Shown here piece by piece: positions 44,205 through 53,693 of a stretch of DNA of 64,000 nucleotides (its first letter is position 1; the number at the start of each line of letters is the position of its first letter). Position numbers and translations under genes: made by a program. Where the stretch lies: contig BAIF02000102.1 in the NCBI GenBank assembly GCA_000509105.1, positions 22,534-86,533 on the forward strand, written 5' to 3'. The stretch comes from Clostridiales bacterium VE202-21. GTDB lineage: Bacteria; Bacillota; Clostridia; Lachnospirales; Lachnospiraceae. The notes below the pieces were generated by a model. That model made no database searches and had not been told where the DNA came from. It was given only the letters and a program-made list of their open reading frames with translations.

Positions 44205-46100
44205 ATGTCAAAATGTAGGAAGGCAATAAGAGATTTAAGTCTAGTATTTATGACAACCATTCTGATCCTGAGCAGTGTAATTACCGTTTACGGGACAGAT
44301 ACAGAAGGCAGTAGAACCGGTAGCGCTTCCTATGTGCCGGGTGAAGTGCTCGTCTTGTATAGGGAGGATGTCTCAGAGGATCAGGCCGAGGTTATGGCTG
44401 AGGAACAAGGGGATGAAGGGATTGAGTTAATATCCGAGACTGCAGAGGGAAACATTGGGGTAGTTTCTGTTGCAGAAGATTCATCTGTGGAAGAGGCCAT
44501 GGAGGTATATGCTGCCGATGACCGTGTTGTTGCGGTATCGCCAAATTATGAACTGGAGCTTTTCAACGACACGCCGGTAAACGACAGTTATTTCGGGCGG
44601 CAGGCTTATCTGCAGCAGATCAGAGTGCCTCAGGCCTGGGAGATCGTTAATCAAAAAGAACACAGCAAAGTAAAGGTCGCAGTCCTGGATACGGGAGCTG
44701 ATATTGTTCATCCGGACTTAAAAAGCGTGCTGGATCTTGACAACAGCAGAGAGATATTGAATTCAAACGGATCCATGGGACCTCTTCAGGGAGATGGATA
44801 TCAGAATGGTGTCTATTCTTCCGGAGGAGGGCATGGGACTCATGTCAGTGGGATTATTGCGGCACAGGCCAACAACGGCGAGGGAATAGCCGGTGTCGGA
44901 AGTGCTCTTGACAATTCCGTTGTGGATCTGATGGTAGTAGATGTATTTTCTCAGGATCAGAAAACGAGTGTGTCATATGTTCTAAAGGGATTGGAATATG
45001 CCAGAAATGCAGGGGCCAAGGTGATAAATCTGAGCCTGGGTATGAGAAAGTCAGAAATCGGTTTGTATGATGATCTGCTTAGCAGGATGTGCCGCAGTCT
45101 TGCGGATGAAGGAATCATCATCATATGTGCCGCAGGTAATTATGGTACTGGAGATAACGGGAGTATCAACGTGATTCCTTCGGATTATGACAGCACAATC
45201 AGCGTAATTGCTGTTGACAACAATATGCAAAAAGCAAGTAGTTCCTGCTATGGTTCCCTGAAAGACATATCAGCGCCTGGAGTAAAAATCTGGAGCACAC
45301 TTAAGGGCGGCAGTTATGGAAATATGAACGGAACATCCATGGCAGCTCCGGAAGTGGCGGGAGTTGCCGCTATGATGTGTTCTCTAAATCCTGAGCTTTC
45401 GGTAGAAGAAGTAAGAACAATACTACAAGTTACAGCCACAGATATAGGAACGCCAGGCTATGATATTTATACAGGGGCTGGCATTGTAAATGCGCAGAAG
45501 GCAGTGGAAAGGGCAGCATCATTTTATGGGGGTGAAGAGGAAGTTACGCTCCCTTACAACGATATAAAGAAAAACGACTGGTTTTACGATGCAGCCGTCT
45601 ATATGTACAAAAATAAAATAATGACAGGCCTTGAGCCTACAGTCTTCGGTGCGTCCGAGAAAGTAAGCAGGGCACAGTTTGCTACAATTTTGTATCGGGC
45701 ATCAGGAGAAAATAAAACACCGTTTGCAGCCAGATTTCCGGATGTGAAAGACGGCCAGTTTTACTCAGAATCAGTAACATGGGCTGCAGACCGTGGAATT
45801 ATCACAGGATACGAAAACGGAACATTCGGCCCCGGAGATTTCATTACCCGTGAACAAATGGCCGTCCTGCTTTACCGTTATGTACAATACCTCGGCGCTG
45901 ATACGTCCAACAAAAACAGTCTTTCTCATTTCCCAGACGCCTATTCTGTAAGCCCCTTTGCGGAAGAAGCAATGCAGTGGGCCAACGCAGAAGGTATTAT
46001 GACTGGTAATGGAGATGGAACACTGGCTCCGACGGCATCTGCAGATCGGGCGGCTTGCGCGACAATGATGATGAGGTTTATAAAGCAAATCGGGATTTAG
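44205..46100 (+). CDS. SLH-anchored subtilisin-like serine protease (S8)
   Basis: A 631-residue secreted protease. After the signal peptide comes an I9-like propeptide (YVPGEVLVLYREDV...). The catalytic triad is Asp in VAVLDTGADIVHPDL, His in GGHGTHVSGIIA and Ser in NGTSMAAPEVAGVA. Three SLH repeats follow (VSRAQFATILYR, ITREQMAVLLYRYVQ, ADRAACATMMMRF). It sits last in the surface locus and may process neighbouring SLH proteins or external substrates. Start lies 35 bases after the DUF5722 gene; AGTGGGAAG upstream is a weak ribosome site. Confidence 0.93.
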   Translation: MSKCRKAIRDLSLVFMTTILILSSVITVYGTDTEGSRTGSASYVPGEVLVLYREDVSEDQAEVMAEEQGDEGIELISETAEGNIGVVSVAEDSSVEEAMEVYAADDRVVAVSPNYELELFNDTPVNDSYFGRQAYLQQIRVPQAWEIVNQKEHSKVKVAVLDTGADIVHPDLKSVLDLDNSREILNSNGSMGPLQGDGYQNGVYSSGGGHGTHVSGIIAAQANNGEGIAGVGSALDNSVVDLMVVDVFSQDQKTSVSYVLKGLEYARNAGAKVINLSLGMRKSEIGLYDDLLSRMCRSLADEGIIIICAAGNYGTGDNGSINVIPSDYDSTISVIAVDNNMQKASSSCYGSLKDISAPGVKIWSTLKGGSYGNMNGTSMAAPEVAGVAAMMCSLNPELSVEEVRTILQVTATDIGTPGYDIYTGAGIVNAQKAVERAASFYGGEEEVTLPYNDIKKNDWFYDAAVYMYKNKIMTGLEPTVFGASEKVSRAQFATILYRASGENKTPFAARFPDVKDGQFYSESVTWAADRGIITGYENGTFGPGDFITREQMAVLLYRYVQYLGADTSNKNSLSHFPDAYSVSPFAEEAMQWANAEGIMTGNGDGTLAPTASADRAACATMMMRFIKQIGI

Positions 46101-46102
46101 CG

Positions 46103-46369
46103 ACGAGCTTTAGTCTCGGCGCGGATGGGGGACGCCAAGCGAACTGTAAGCGGCAAGCCCTCCGGCCTGTATGGTCGGTTTAAAATCCTGACCGCTTAAC
46201 GAAGAAGCTCTAAGGCGTTTTAAACCGACCATACAGGTCGGAGGGCTTGCCGCTTACAGTCCGCTTGGCTGGTTCATCCGACCGGTAGGCAAAGACTCGT
46301 TCCTAAGGTGGAGCCCGGACTCACCTCGTCATTCGCGTCCGCCATCCGTCAATGAGTCTAAAGCTCGTT
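46103..46369. repeat. Nested inverted-repeat element 3
   Basis: The inner arms 46135-46184 and 46218-46268 are complementary over about 50 bases with two mismatches. The outer arms 46103-46134 and 46335-46369 share ACGAGCTTTAG and GGATGG-GGACGC in inverted orientation. It fills the gap between the subtilase and uracil permease genes; no gene is seen. Architecture resembles elements 1, 2 and 4, though the sequence differs. Confidence 0.8.
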
Positions 46370-46466
46370 AACTAACTCTCAATTTGTTGTTTTTGTATAC
46401 AGAATTCTGTGGTACAATAGAAAAGATGAAAAACTTTAAAGGAACAAGAGAGAAATGGAGGGCTAT

Positions 46467-47729
46467 ATGGAAAGTAAGAAAATCATTCAGGTAGAAGAAA
46501 AAGTACCGTTTAAGATGCTGGTGCCCCTGAGCATTCAGCATATGTTTGCGATGTTCGGGGCATCTGTTCTGGTTCCATTTATATTTGGAATCAATCCGGC
46601 AATAGTACTATTTATGAACGGTATCGGAACACTGTTATTTATCTTAATTACAAAGGGGAAAGCACCGGCTTATCTTGGCTCCAGCTTTGCATTCCTGGCA
46701 CCGGCGGGAATTGTTATCAGCAAATGGGGCTATAATTATGCGCTGGGCGGCTTTGTGGTCGTGGGCTTCTTTGGCTGTATCCTGGCTCTGATTATTTATA
46801 AATTCGGTTCGGACTGGATCGACGTTGTGCTGCCCCCGGCAGCTATGGGCCCTGTTGTGGCCCTGATCGGACTGGAGCTGGCAGGAACGGCGGCCTCAAA
46901 CGCAGGACTGCAGGATGAGGTCATTAATCCCAAAAATGTTATCGTATTCCTGGCGACTCTGCTGACGGCCGTGATCGGATCTGTGGTATTTAGAAAATTT
47001 CTGTCTGTTATACCGATTCTGGTTGCAATCATTGTGGGCTATGTGGCCGCTCTGCTCTGTGGCATCGTGGACTTTACCGAGGTCGGCGCCGCAACCTGGC
47101 TGGCCATCCCTAATTTCGCAGCCCCAAAATTCAAATGGGAGGCAATCGTGATTATTCTGCCCGTGCTTCTGGTCATCGCATCGGAGCATATCGGGCATCA
47201 GATTGTAACGAGTAAGGTTGTGGGCCGGGATCTCTTAAAGGATCCCGGACTTCACCGCTCTCTTTTTGCGGATAACTTTTCAACAATGATTTCGGGCTTT
47301 ATCGGTTCCGTGCCCACCACAACATACGGGGAAAATATCGGCGTTATGGCAATCACCAAAGTATACAGTGTCTATGTCATAGGAGGAGCGGCAGTGCTCT
47401 CCATCGTGTGTTCCTTCATTGGGAAAATGACCACACTGATCAGTACCATTCCAGGTCCGGTGATCGGAGGGATTTCTTTCCTGCTGTATGGCATGATCGG
47501 CGCGTCCGGTATCCGTATTCTGGTAGAGGCACAAGTAGATTACGGAAAATCCAGAAATATGGCAATGACATCCGTAATTTTCGTAACAGGACTTTCCGGT
47601 ATATCCGTTCAGTTTGGAAGCATCCAGCTGTCAGGAATGGTTCTTGCCTGCGTCGTGGGTATGCTGATGGGGCTGATGTTCTTTATCCTGGACAAGCTGA
47701 AACTGACAAACGACAGAGAGGAAGCCTAG
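46467..47729 (+). CDS. uraA: Uracil/xanthine permease family transporter
   Basis: A 420-residue NCS2 nucleobase transporter with about 14 membrane segments. Family motifs are AYLGSSFAFLAPAGIV and the C-terminal GPVIGGISFLLYGMIGASG; SEHIGHQIVTSKVVGRDL holds the conserved Glu and His used in uracil binding. The ATG at 46467 has GGAGGG upstream; another ATG four codons earlier is possible. Uracil specificity is suggested by overall similarity, not proven. It stands alone, with no PyrR attenuator seen. Confidence 0.9.
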   Translation: MESKKIIQVEEKVPFKMLVPLSIQHMFAMFGASVLVPFIFGINPAIVLFMNGIGTLLFILITKGKAPAYLGSSFAFLAPAGIVISKWGYNYALGGFVVVGFFGCILALIIYKFGSDWIDVVLPPAAMGPVVALIGLELAGTAASNAGLQDEVINPKNVIVFLATLLTAVIGSVVFRKFLSVIPILVAIIVGYVAALLCGIVDFTEVGAATWLAIPNFAAPKFKWEAIVIILPVLLVIASEHIGHQIVTSKVVGRDLLKDPGLHRSLFADNFSTMISGFIGSVPTTTYGENIGVMAITKVYSVYVIGGAAVLSIVCSFIGKMTTLISTIPGPVIGGISFLLYGMIGASGIRILVEAQVDYGKSRNMAMTSVIFVTGLSGISVQFGSIQLSGMVLACVVGMLMGLMFFILDKLKLTNDREEA

Positions 47730-47805
47730 CCTGAAAATTCATTGCTGCAATATGTCTAATATTTTATTTTAACAGTACGCTAGAAAATGATAAATGACAT
47801 ATAGA

Positions 47806-47852
47806 AAAAGAAGTTCTGTTATGCGGGGTGCCGCCTGATCAGAACTTCTTTT
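47806..47852. terminator. Bidirectional terminator
   Basis: AAAAGAAGTTCTG and CAGAACTTCTTTT form a 13-base stem with A and T runs on the two sides. It separates the convergent permease and argG genes. Confidence 0.85.
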
Positions 47853-47889
47853 CCTTACATGTATGATAAGCCTCGTAGAATGCTTCTTT

Positions 47890-49110
47890 TTACAGTTTCT
47901 GCTCCTGCATCTTCATAGCGCGTACTTTAAGCGGCAGTCCGAACAGGTTAATGAATCCTTCCGCGTCGTGATGATCGTATAATTCTCCGGTCGTAAAGCT
48001 TGCCAGTGATTCGCTGTACAGTGAATATGGAGAAGTTGTGCCTGCTTTGATGATATTTCCTTTATACAGTTTAAACTTTACTTCGCCGGTTACATACTGC
48101 TGCGTTACATCCACAAAAGCCTGTATTGCTTCGCGAAGAGGGGTAAACCATTTTCCTTCATATACGATCTGGGCAAATTTGTTACCCATGTCTTTTTTAA
48201 CTTCATAGGTGGCACGATCCAGTACGAGTTCCTCCAGCTGGTCATGAGCCTCCATCAGGATCGTTCCGCCGGGAGTCTCATAAACACCGCGTGACTTCAT
48301 GCCGACTACACGGTTCTCTACGATATCTACAATGCCGATACCATGCTTTCCGCCGAGAACGTTAAGCTCTGTAATAATGTCGGACACCTTCATCTCTTTT
48401 CCATTCAGGCTCTTCGGTACGCCTGCCTCAAATGTCATTGTCACATATTCCCCTTCATCCGGTGCTTTTTCCGGGGAAACACCCAATACTAAAAGGTCGT
48501 CATAGTTAGGCTCGTTGGCCGGGTCTTCCAGTTCCAGTCCTTCGTGGCTGATGTGCCATAAATTCCTGTCACGGCTGTAACTGTGTTTTGCATCGAACGG
48601 AAGATCAATTCCATGCTGATGGCAGTATTCGATCTCATCTTCACGGGACTGCATGGTCCAGACGTCTGTCATACGCCATGGTGCGATGATCTTAAGATCC
48701 GGAGCAAGTGCCTTGATCCCAAGCTCAAAACGGATCTGGTCGTTGCCTTTTCCGGTTGCGCCGTGGCAGATAGCGGTAGCCCCTTCCTTGCGCGCAATCT
48801 CGACAAGCCTCTTTGCGATAACAGGACGAGCCATGGAAGTTCCAAGTAAATACTTATTCTCGTATACGGCGCCCGCCTTGACGCACGGCATAATATATTC
48901 GTCACAGAATTCATCGATGATGTTCTCTATGTATAATTTAGAAGCGCCTGATAACTTAGATCTTTCTTCCAGTCCGTCCAGTTCTTCTCCCTGACCGCAG
49001 TCGATACAGCAGCAGATAACCTCATAATCAAAATTCTCTTTTAACCAAGGTATGATTGCGGTAGTGTCGAGCCCGCCTGAATACGCTAATACAACTTTTT
49101 CTTTACTCAT
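47890..49110 (-). CDS. argG: Argininosuccinate synthase
   Basis: A 406-residue enzyme joining citrulline and aspartate with ATP in arginine synthesis. The N-type ATP loop [11 protein letters not shown] lies at residues 9-19; further motifs are [28 protein letters not shown] and [14 protein letters not shown]. The start follows AGGAGG. argH is not adjacent, so it is a monocistronic argG. The promoter carries a -35 and -10 at 49188-49216 and a possible arginine-repressor region further upstream. Confidence 0.97.
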   Translation of the reverse strand: MSKEKVVLAYSGGLDTTAIIPWLKENFDYEVICCCIDCGQGEELDGLEERSKLSGASKLYIENIIDEFCDEYIMPCVKAGAVYENKYLLGTSMARPVIAKRLVEIARKEGATAICHGATGKGNDQIRFELGIKALAPDLKIIAPWRMTDVWTMQSREDEIEYCHQHGIDLPFDAKHSYSRDRNLWHISHEGLELEDPANEPNYDDLLVLGVSPEKAPDEGEYVTMTFEAGVPKSLNGKEMKVSDIITELNVLGGKHGIGIVDIVENRVVGMKSRGVYETPGGTILMEAHDQLEELVLDRATYEVKKDMGNKFAQIVYEGKWFTPLREAIQAFVDVTQQYVTGEVKFKLYKGNIIKAGTTSPYSLYSESLASFTTGELYDHHDAEGFINLFGLPLKVRAMKMQEQKL

Positions 49111-49187
49111 TTCATTTGCCTCCTAATGTATCTTGTTATATTATTGTTCACTTAATTTTTGTGATGCCCTTGTTTAAGCTAAAACAT

Positions 49188-49216
49188 ACTATACACCATA
49201 TTTTATAATTATGCAA
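49188..49216 (-). promoter_or_regulatory. argG promoter
   Basis: On the minus strand TTGCAT (49216-49211) and TATAGT (49193-49188) have 17-base spacing. The untranslated leader of about 70 bases shows no T-box. Confidence 0.7.
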
Positions 49217-49259
49217 TAGAAAACGGAAAAAAATTAAATATATACACTAAATACAAATA

Positions 49260-49302
49260 AATATGCATTAAACCGATGTGAATATGCATATTTTATGCAT
49301 AA
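49260..49302. promoter_or_regulatory. Triple ATGCAT region upstream of argG
   Basis: ATGCAT occurs at 49263, 49284 and 49295; the last two form an inverted repeat, TATGCATA-TTT-TATGCATA, beside a TGAATA half-site as in ARG boxes. It could be an ArgR operator for argG, though it lies 45-85 bases upstream of the -35. The rest of 49111-49430 holds the argG promoter and the sigma gene's leader. Confidence 0.4.
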
Positions 49303-49430
49303 CATGCCTTTCTGGAGCATGAAAATGAATATATTTATTTGTAACCTTTTTCAGCACCTGAAGGTCTAACTAATGTAAAATAAAAAAGAATGCGGGAAGT
49401 CTTCTTTGCCGGAAAGGAAAAGGTGAACAG

Positions 49431-49973
49431 ATGGATGAAGAGATGAGGATCTCAAAGCTTGCGAAAAAGGCGGTGCGGGGAAATGCCGATGCCTATGGGC
49501 AGCTGATAACAAAATATCAGGAATATCTGTATAAAATGGCTTTTCTCTACATGAAAAACCAGCAGGATGCTCTTGATGTGGTGGGAACTACTATATTAAA
49601 GGGGTTTCAGAACATTAAAACACTGAAGAATCCGGAATGGTTTAAAACATGGATAACCAGAATTCTAATTAATACAGCAAATGATGAGTTGAAAAAGATT
49701 GTTTACTTCAGTGATATAGAGGAAGTCCGGATATCAAAACAGGATAAGGGTGTATCATTGGAGGAAAAGTGCGACCTGGAAAATGCCGTGAACCGTTTGC
49801 CGGAAAAATACAGGGTGGTTATAATCCTGAAGTATTATAGCGGATTTTCTGTAAATGAAATTGCATACGCCATAGAGGTGCCGGTGGGAACGGTAAAGGC
49901 TTATTTGAGCAGAGGACGTGATGAGTTGAAAAAATATTTAAAGGAGGATTATTTGTATGCAGATCACATTTAA
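49431..49973 (+). CDS. ECF-type RNA polymerase sigma factor
   Basis: A 180-residue sigma-70 family factor. Region 2 is NADAYGQLITKYQEYLYKMA through LDVVGTTILKGFQNIKTLKN; region 4 is LPEKYRVVIILKYYSGFSVN, then EIAYAIEVPVGTVKAYLSRG. Region 3 is missing, as in ECF factors. The next gene overlaps its end by 17 bases and encodes a membrane protein with a short cytoplasmic head, probably its anti-sigma factor. Likely autoregulated; the stimulus is unknown. Confidence 0.92.
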   Translation: MDEEMRISKLAKKAVRGNADAYGQLITKYQEYLYKMAFLYMKNQQDALDVVGTTILKGFQNIKTLKNPEWFKTWITRILINTANDELKKIVYFSDIEEVRISKQDKGVSLEEKCDLENAVNRLPEKYRVVIILKYYSGFSVNEIAYAIEVPVGTVKAYLSRGRDELKKYLKEDYLYADHI

Positions 49974-51036
49974 CAACATCGAAGTGCCGGAAGAAGAGTT
50001 AAAAGCTGTAGTAGAGAAAAATATGGAGCAGATACAGAAACAGTGCCGTAGAAAAAAAGTCCGGAGAATCCTGACAGGATGCAGTGCTGCAGTGATTTTG
50101 GCTGCGGCAGGCATAGGCTTTTGTGCCATGAATCCGGTTCTGGCGGAACAGATTCCACTGATTGGACATTTATTTGAAAGGGTGGAAGATAAGCAGATAT
50201 ACTCTGGAGAACTCAGCAAGGATGCGGAGCCGGTCCGCGATGGCAATGTCAGCGAGTCCGGTGGGATCAAGATGACTTTATCAGAAATATACTGCAATAC
50301 AGAAGCAATCAATATATCGGTGCTGGTCGAATCCGAAACGCCGTTTCCGGAAATCAAACATGATGCAGACCAGACCGCCGGGGACAGGACAATCAGCTAT
50401 CAGTATCTGGATCTGGCAGAGAATTTTGACTTCATGCCGGAGGGGCTGCAGGATTCCGTACAAGTGAACGGGGAGTATCTGGACGACCATACTTTTGCCG
50501 GTGCTTTCAGAATTGATTTTAATCTGGGAGACCTGAGCCAAGTAGTAATACCCGATACCTTCCATCTGGATCTATCAGTAAGCGCAATTCATATACAGAG
50601 CAATTCACTTGAAAAAGAGGCCAGCCATCTGTCCGGGGACACACCCTGGGAATTTTCCGTAGATGTATCTAAGGATAGTGACCAGACCGTGACAAAAGAA
50701 ATCAACCAATACGCGCCAAATGGTTCGGGAATCGCAACGGTCTCGAAAACACCATACGAAATCATTCTCAATGGCATATTCAGCGAAGAACATAAAGTAA
50801 CTGACGAACGGCTGCAGATGGTTATTCTGGACGCAGACGGAAAATATATGCCGGACAAAGGCGGATTTATGTTGCCGATTAATGGCCATAACGTATCAAA
50901 AATAACAGTATATTACTATCCAGCGGCATCCGAGGAAGAATTCGTGGCAATCCAGGAACGGTACCGCGATGATGACTTCGAACAATTCATAAAAACCAAA
51001 TCCACCTTCCAAATTCAAGTTGATTTTCAGGAGTGA
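49957..51036 (+). CDS. DUF4179 membrane protein, probable anti-sigma
   Basis: A 359-residue single-pass protein: a cytoplasmic N-terminal 45 residues, then the membrane segment LTGCSAAVILAAAGIGFCAM, then a large external DUF4179-type domain (PLIGHLFERVED near residue 68) and further beta-rich sequence. DUF4179 proteins are commonly encoded next to ECF sigma factors. Overlap with the sigma gene suggests translational coupling and a sigma-sequestering job, with the outer domain as sensor; this is inference. Start behind AAAGGAGG. Confidence 0.85.
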   Translation: MQITFNNIEVPEEELKAVVEKNMEQIQKQCRRKKVRRILTGCSAAVILAAAGIGFCAMNPVLAEQIPLIGHLFERVEDKQIYSGELSKDAEPVRDGNVSESGGIKMTLSEIYCNTEAINISVLVESETPFPEIKHDADQTAGDRTISYQYLDLAENFDFMPEGLQDSVQVNGEYLDDHTFAGAFRIDFNLGDLSQVVIPDTFHLDLSVSAIHIQSNSLEKEASHLSGDTPWEFSVDVSKDSDQTVTKEINQYAPNGSGIATVSKTPYEIILNGIFSEEHKVTDERLQMVILDADGKYMPDKGGFMLPINGHNVSKITVYYYPAASEEEFVAIQERYRDDDFEQFIKTKSTFQIQVDFQE

Positions 51037-51097
51037 GTGTGTGATTGGAAGTGGCGACGTCCCCCGATATAAGGGTGCTTGGAGGCATGGAATGGCT

Positions 51098-51160
51098 GGA
51101 GTATGGTAAAAAAGAGGGAAAACAGGGGCAGCCCTGTTTTTCCTCTTTTTACCATACTCC
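51098..51160. terminator. Long terminator hairpin
   Basis: GGAGTATGGTAAAAA...ACAGGG and its near-complement, with arms of about 29 bases and loop GCAG. It lies after the sigma/DUF4179 operon. Confidence 0.75.
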
Positions 51161-51318
51161 AATTAGGCAGAGGTGATCTTCTAAACAAAATTAACTGACG
51201 GTTAACTTTATTCATAGAAATTAACAAGCGGTCTGTTGTGAGAGTGTAGTTGTTCTGCTATGCTATAGGAGAAATAGGAAATACTATATTAATGAAAGTT
51301 TAGTTGTAGGAGGCGGAT

Positions 51319-52416
51319 ATGAAAATACACGATGTGATCCGGAGTAAGAGGAAGGAAATGGGGCTGACGCAGGAGGAGCTTGCCAGGTATATTGGGGTAT
51401 CGGCTCCGGCGGTGAATAAATGGGAAAAGGGACTGAGTTATCCGGATATAACGCTGCTTCCTGTTTTGGCGGCATACTTTAATCTTAGTGTCGATGATCT
51501 GATTGGGTATGAGCCTCAATTGGTGAAGGAGGATATTAAGAAGCTGTACCGCAGGCTTGCGGACAGATTTGTAAATGATCCATTTGAGGAGGTTAAGGCA
51601 GAGTGCGATGGATATATCAAAAAGTATTATTCCTGTTTCCCGCTGCTTTTGCAGATGGCAATTCTTTTAATGAATCATTATCACCTGGCGGAAAAACCAC
51701 AGGAGGTTATGAATGATATCACGGAACTGCTAGATCGCATAACTGAGGAGAGCAAGGATGTACATCTCGCCAAAAATGCGGCAATGCTGAAATGTGGCTG
51801 CCATCTTATGGAGAGACAGCCGGAGGAGATTCTGGATATACTGGGGGAAGAGATTCTGCCGGTCTCACAGGAAGCGGAAATGCAGGCACAGGCATATCAG
51901 TTAAGGGGAAACCTGGATAAAGCTGCGCAGGCTGTACAGATTTCGATGTACCAGCATTTGCTGTATCTGATCGGGGATGCATCCATGCATATTGCATGGC
52001 AGCAGGAAGCGTCCGGGAAAACGGAAGAGATCATAAGGCGTACATTGGCAGTAGCAGACATATTCCATATGGATTATCTTCATTTTAACACCATTGTCCA
52101 GGTGTACCTTGCATCCGCCCAGTATTACTGTATTACAGCAAACCCGGAAGAAGCCGTAAAAATGCTGGAACGCTATACCGACTGTGTGTATATGCAGGAA
52201 ACACCGATCAAATTACATGGAGATGACTATTTTGATAAAGTGGACGGCTGGCTGTCAGATCTTGCGCTTGGAAAAGATGCTCCCCGAGGTGATGCGGCCA
52301 TCCGACAGAGCATTTATCAGGCAGTAGAGGCAAACCCATTGTTTTCATGCCTGAGTGATAATCCACATTATAAGCGGATTATGAAAAGACTGGAGGAATT
52401 CAGCAGGGGCAGATGA
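51319..52416 (+). CDS. XRE regulator with TPR-like C terminus
   Basis: A 365-residue protein. The N-terminal 60 residues are an XRE helix-turn-helix: KRKEMGLTQEELARYIGVSA, PAVNKWEKGLSYPDI, LLPVLAAYFNLSVDDLIGYE. The remaining 300 residues are helical repeats in the TPR style, a pattern known in peptide- or stress-responsive XRE regulators. It sits before a PLDc_N/ABC operon, which it may control. Start behind TAGGAGG. Confidence 0.88.
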   Translation: MKIHDVIRSKRKEMGLTQEELARYIGVSAPAVNKWEKGLSYPDITLLPVLAAYFNLSVDDLIGYEPQLVKEDIKKLYRRLADRFVNDPFEEVKAECDGYIKKYYSCFPLLLQMAILLMNHYHLAEKPQEVMNDITELLDRITEESKDVHLAKNAAMLKCGCHLMERQPEEILDILGEEILPVSQEAEMQAQAYQLRGNLDKAAQAVQISMYQHLLYLIGDASMHIAWQQEASGKTEEIIRRTLAVADIFHMDYLHFNTIVQVYLASAQYYCITANPEEAVKMLERYTDCVYMQETPIKLHGDDYFDKVDGWLSDLALGKDAPRGDAAIRQSIYQAVEANPLFSCLSDNPHYKRIMKRLEEFSRGR

Positions 52417-52575
52417 TAAAGGGCTGGAGACGGCCTTAAGACGGTAACTGTGCAGTACCTCGCTTTTGGCAGGCAGCGGGGGAGATTAAGACAGTTCATG
52501 AGTACCATGGTGTCTTGGTTTTGTAGCGGCATGGACAGGAAGAACGAAGAATAACAACAAAAAAGGAGTAAAAAG

Positions 52576-52779
52576 ATGAATACTTTATATGAATATTTTC
52601 CGATTTTGCTTCCGGTGATTATTATAGAACTGATTTTAATGGTGACGGCTCTGATTCATGTGCTGCGCCATCCAAATTACCGGTTTGGCAATCGGGTGGT
52701 CTGGATCGTAATCGTGGTGTTTATTCAGATTGCGGGTCCTATTGTTTATTTCTTATTTGGAAGAGGGGATGACGAATGA
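52576..52779 (+). CDS. PLDc_N domain small membrane protein (YxlE-like)
   Basis: A 67-residue protein with two membrane helices (LLPVIIIELILMVTALIHVL and VVWIVIVVFIQIAGPIVYFL) ending FGRGDDE, the PLDc_N pattern. It resembles B. subtilis YxlE, which lies with the YxlF/YxlG transporter and affects sigma-Y activity. The stop overlaps the ABC ATPase start, so the three genes form one unit. AAAAGGAG precedes the ATG. Confidence 0.85.
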   Translation: MNTLYEYFPILLPVIIIELILMVTALIHVLRHPNYRFGNRVVWIVIVVFIQIAGPIVYFLFGRGDDE

Positions 52780-53693
52780 ATGTACTGGAAATTAACGGCT
52801 TGAAGAAAAAATTTGGTTCCCATCAGGTTCTCGGAGGATTATCAATTGCAGTGCCGGAACACTCGGTTTTTGGATTTCTGGGCAAAAACGGAGCGGGAAA
52901 AACTACTACGATGAAAATCGTGCTTGGCCTGCTGCAATCGGACGGCGGAGAGGTTCATGTGCTTGGAGAAAAGTCTGTATATGGGGAGAACGCGGCAAAC
53001 CGTTTTATCGGGTATCTTCCTGATGTTCCGGAATTCTACAGCTATATGACGCCAGTGGAATACTTAAGACTTTGTGGACAAATAACCGGGATGAAAGAGA
53101 AACAGATCCGGCTCAAGACAGAAGAACTTCTGGAGCTTGTAGGTCTGAAGGGCGTTAAAAAGAGAATCGGCGGATTTTCCAGGGGCATGAAGCAGCGTCT
53201 TGGAATCGCCCAGGCTTTGTTCAACGAGCCGAAGCTGCTGATCTGTGATGAACCGACGTCTGCACTGGATCCGGTTGGACGGCGGGAAGTGCTGGATATT
53301 ATGGAGCAGGTCCAAGACAAGACGACCGTGATCTTTTCTACCCATGTACTGACGGATGTCGAAAGAATCTGCGACAGGGTAGCAGTCTTGAACAACGGAA
53401 GGACAGTCATGGAAGGCAGGTTGGATGAAATTCGGGAAATGCACCGTAAAAATGCGCTGCTGATCGAATTTGAGAGAAAAGAAAGTCTGCAGAGGTTTAC
53501 ACATGAGACAGCTTTCAAAAAACTGCTTGCTTCGTCAAGGCAGGAGGGCAGTCAGATTATCATAGAGGCGGCAGACATTGAGCAGGCCGAGTCCGAGCTT
53601 ATCCGAGGGCTGAATGAGACCCAGATCATGCCCTCCAGGATGGAAATATTGGAGCCGTCATTGGAAGGACTGTTTATGGAGGCAATACAATGA
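52776..53693 (+). CDS. ABC transporter ATP-binding protein (YxlF-like)
   Basis: A 305-residue ATPase: Walker A GKNGAGKTT near residue 36, signature FSRGMKQRLGIAQAL, Walker B LLICDEPTSALDP and switch His in STHVL. A C-terminal regulatory extension of about 80 residues is present. It pairs with the permease whose start overlaps its stop (ATGA). YxlF-type exporters move antimicrobial or lipid-active compounds; the substrate is unknown here. Confidence 0.93.
   Translation: MNVLEINGLKKKFGSHQVLGGLSIAVPEHSVFGFLGKNGAGKTTTMKIVLGLLQSDGGEVHVLGEKSVYGENAANRFIGYLPDVPEFYSYMTPVEYLRLCGQITGMKEKQIRLKTEELLELVGLKGVKKRIGGFSRGMKQRLGIAQALFNEPKLLICDEPTSALDPVGRREVLDIMEQVQDKTTVIFSTHVLTDVERICDRVAVLNNGRTVMEGRLDEIREMHRKNALLIEFERKESLQRFTHETAFKKLLASSRQEGSQIIIEAADIEQAESELIRGLNETQIMPSRMEILEPSLEGLFMEAIQ

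Noticed and set aside
51806..52083. Minus-strand frames inside the XRE/TPR gene
   Set aside because: They are shadows of a well-supported gene with clear domain motifs.
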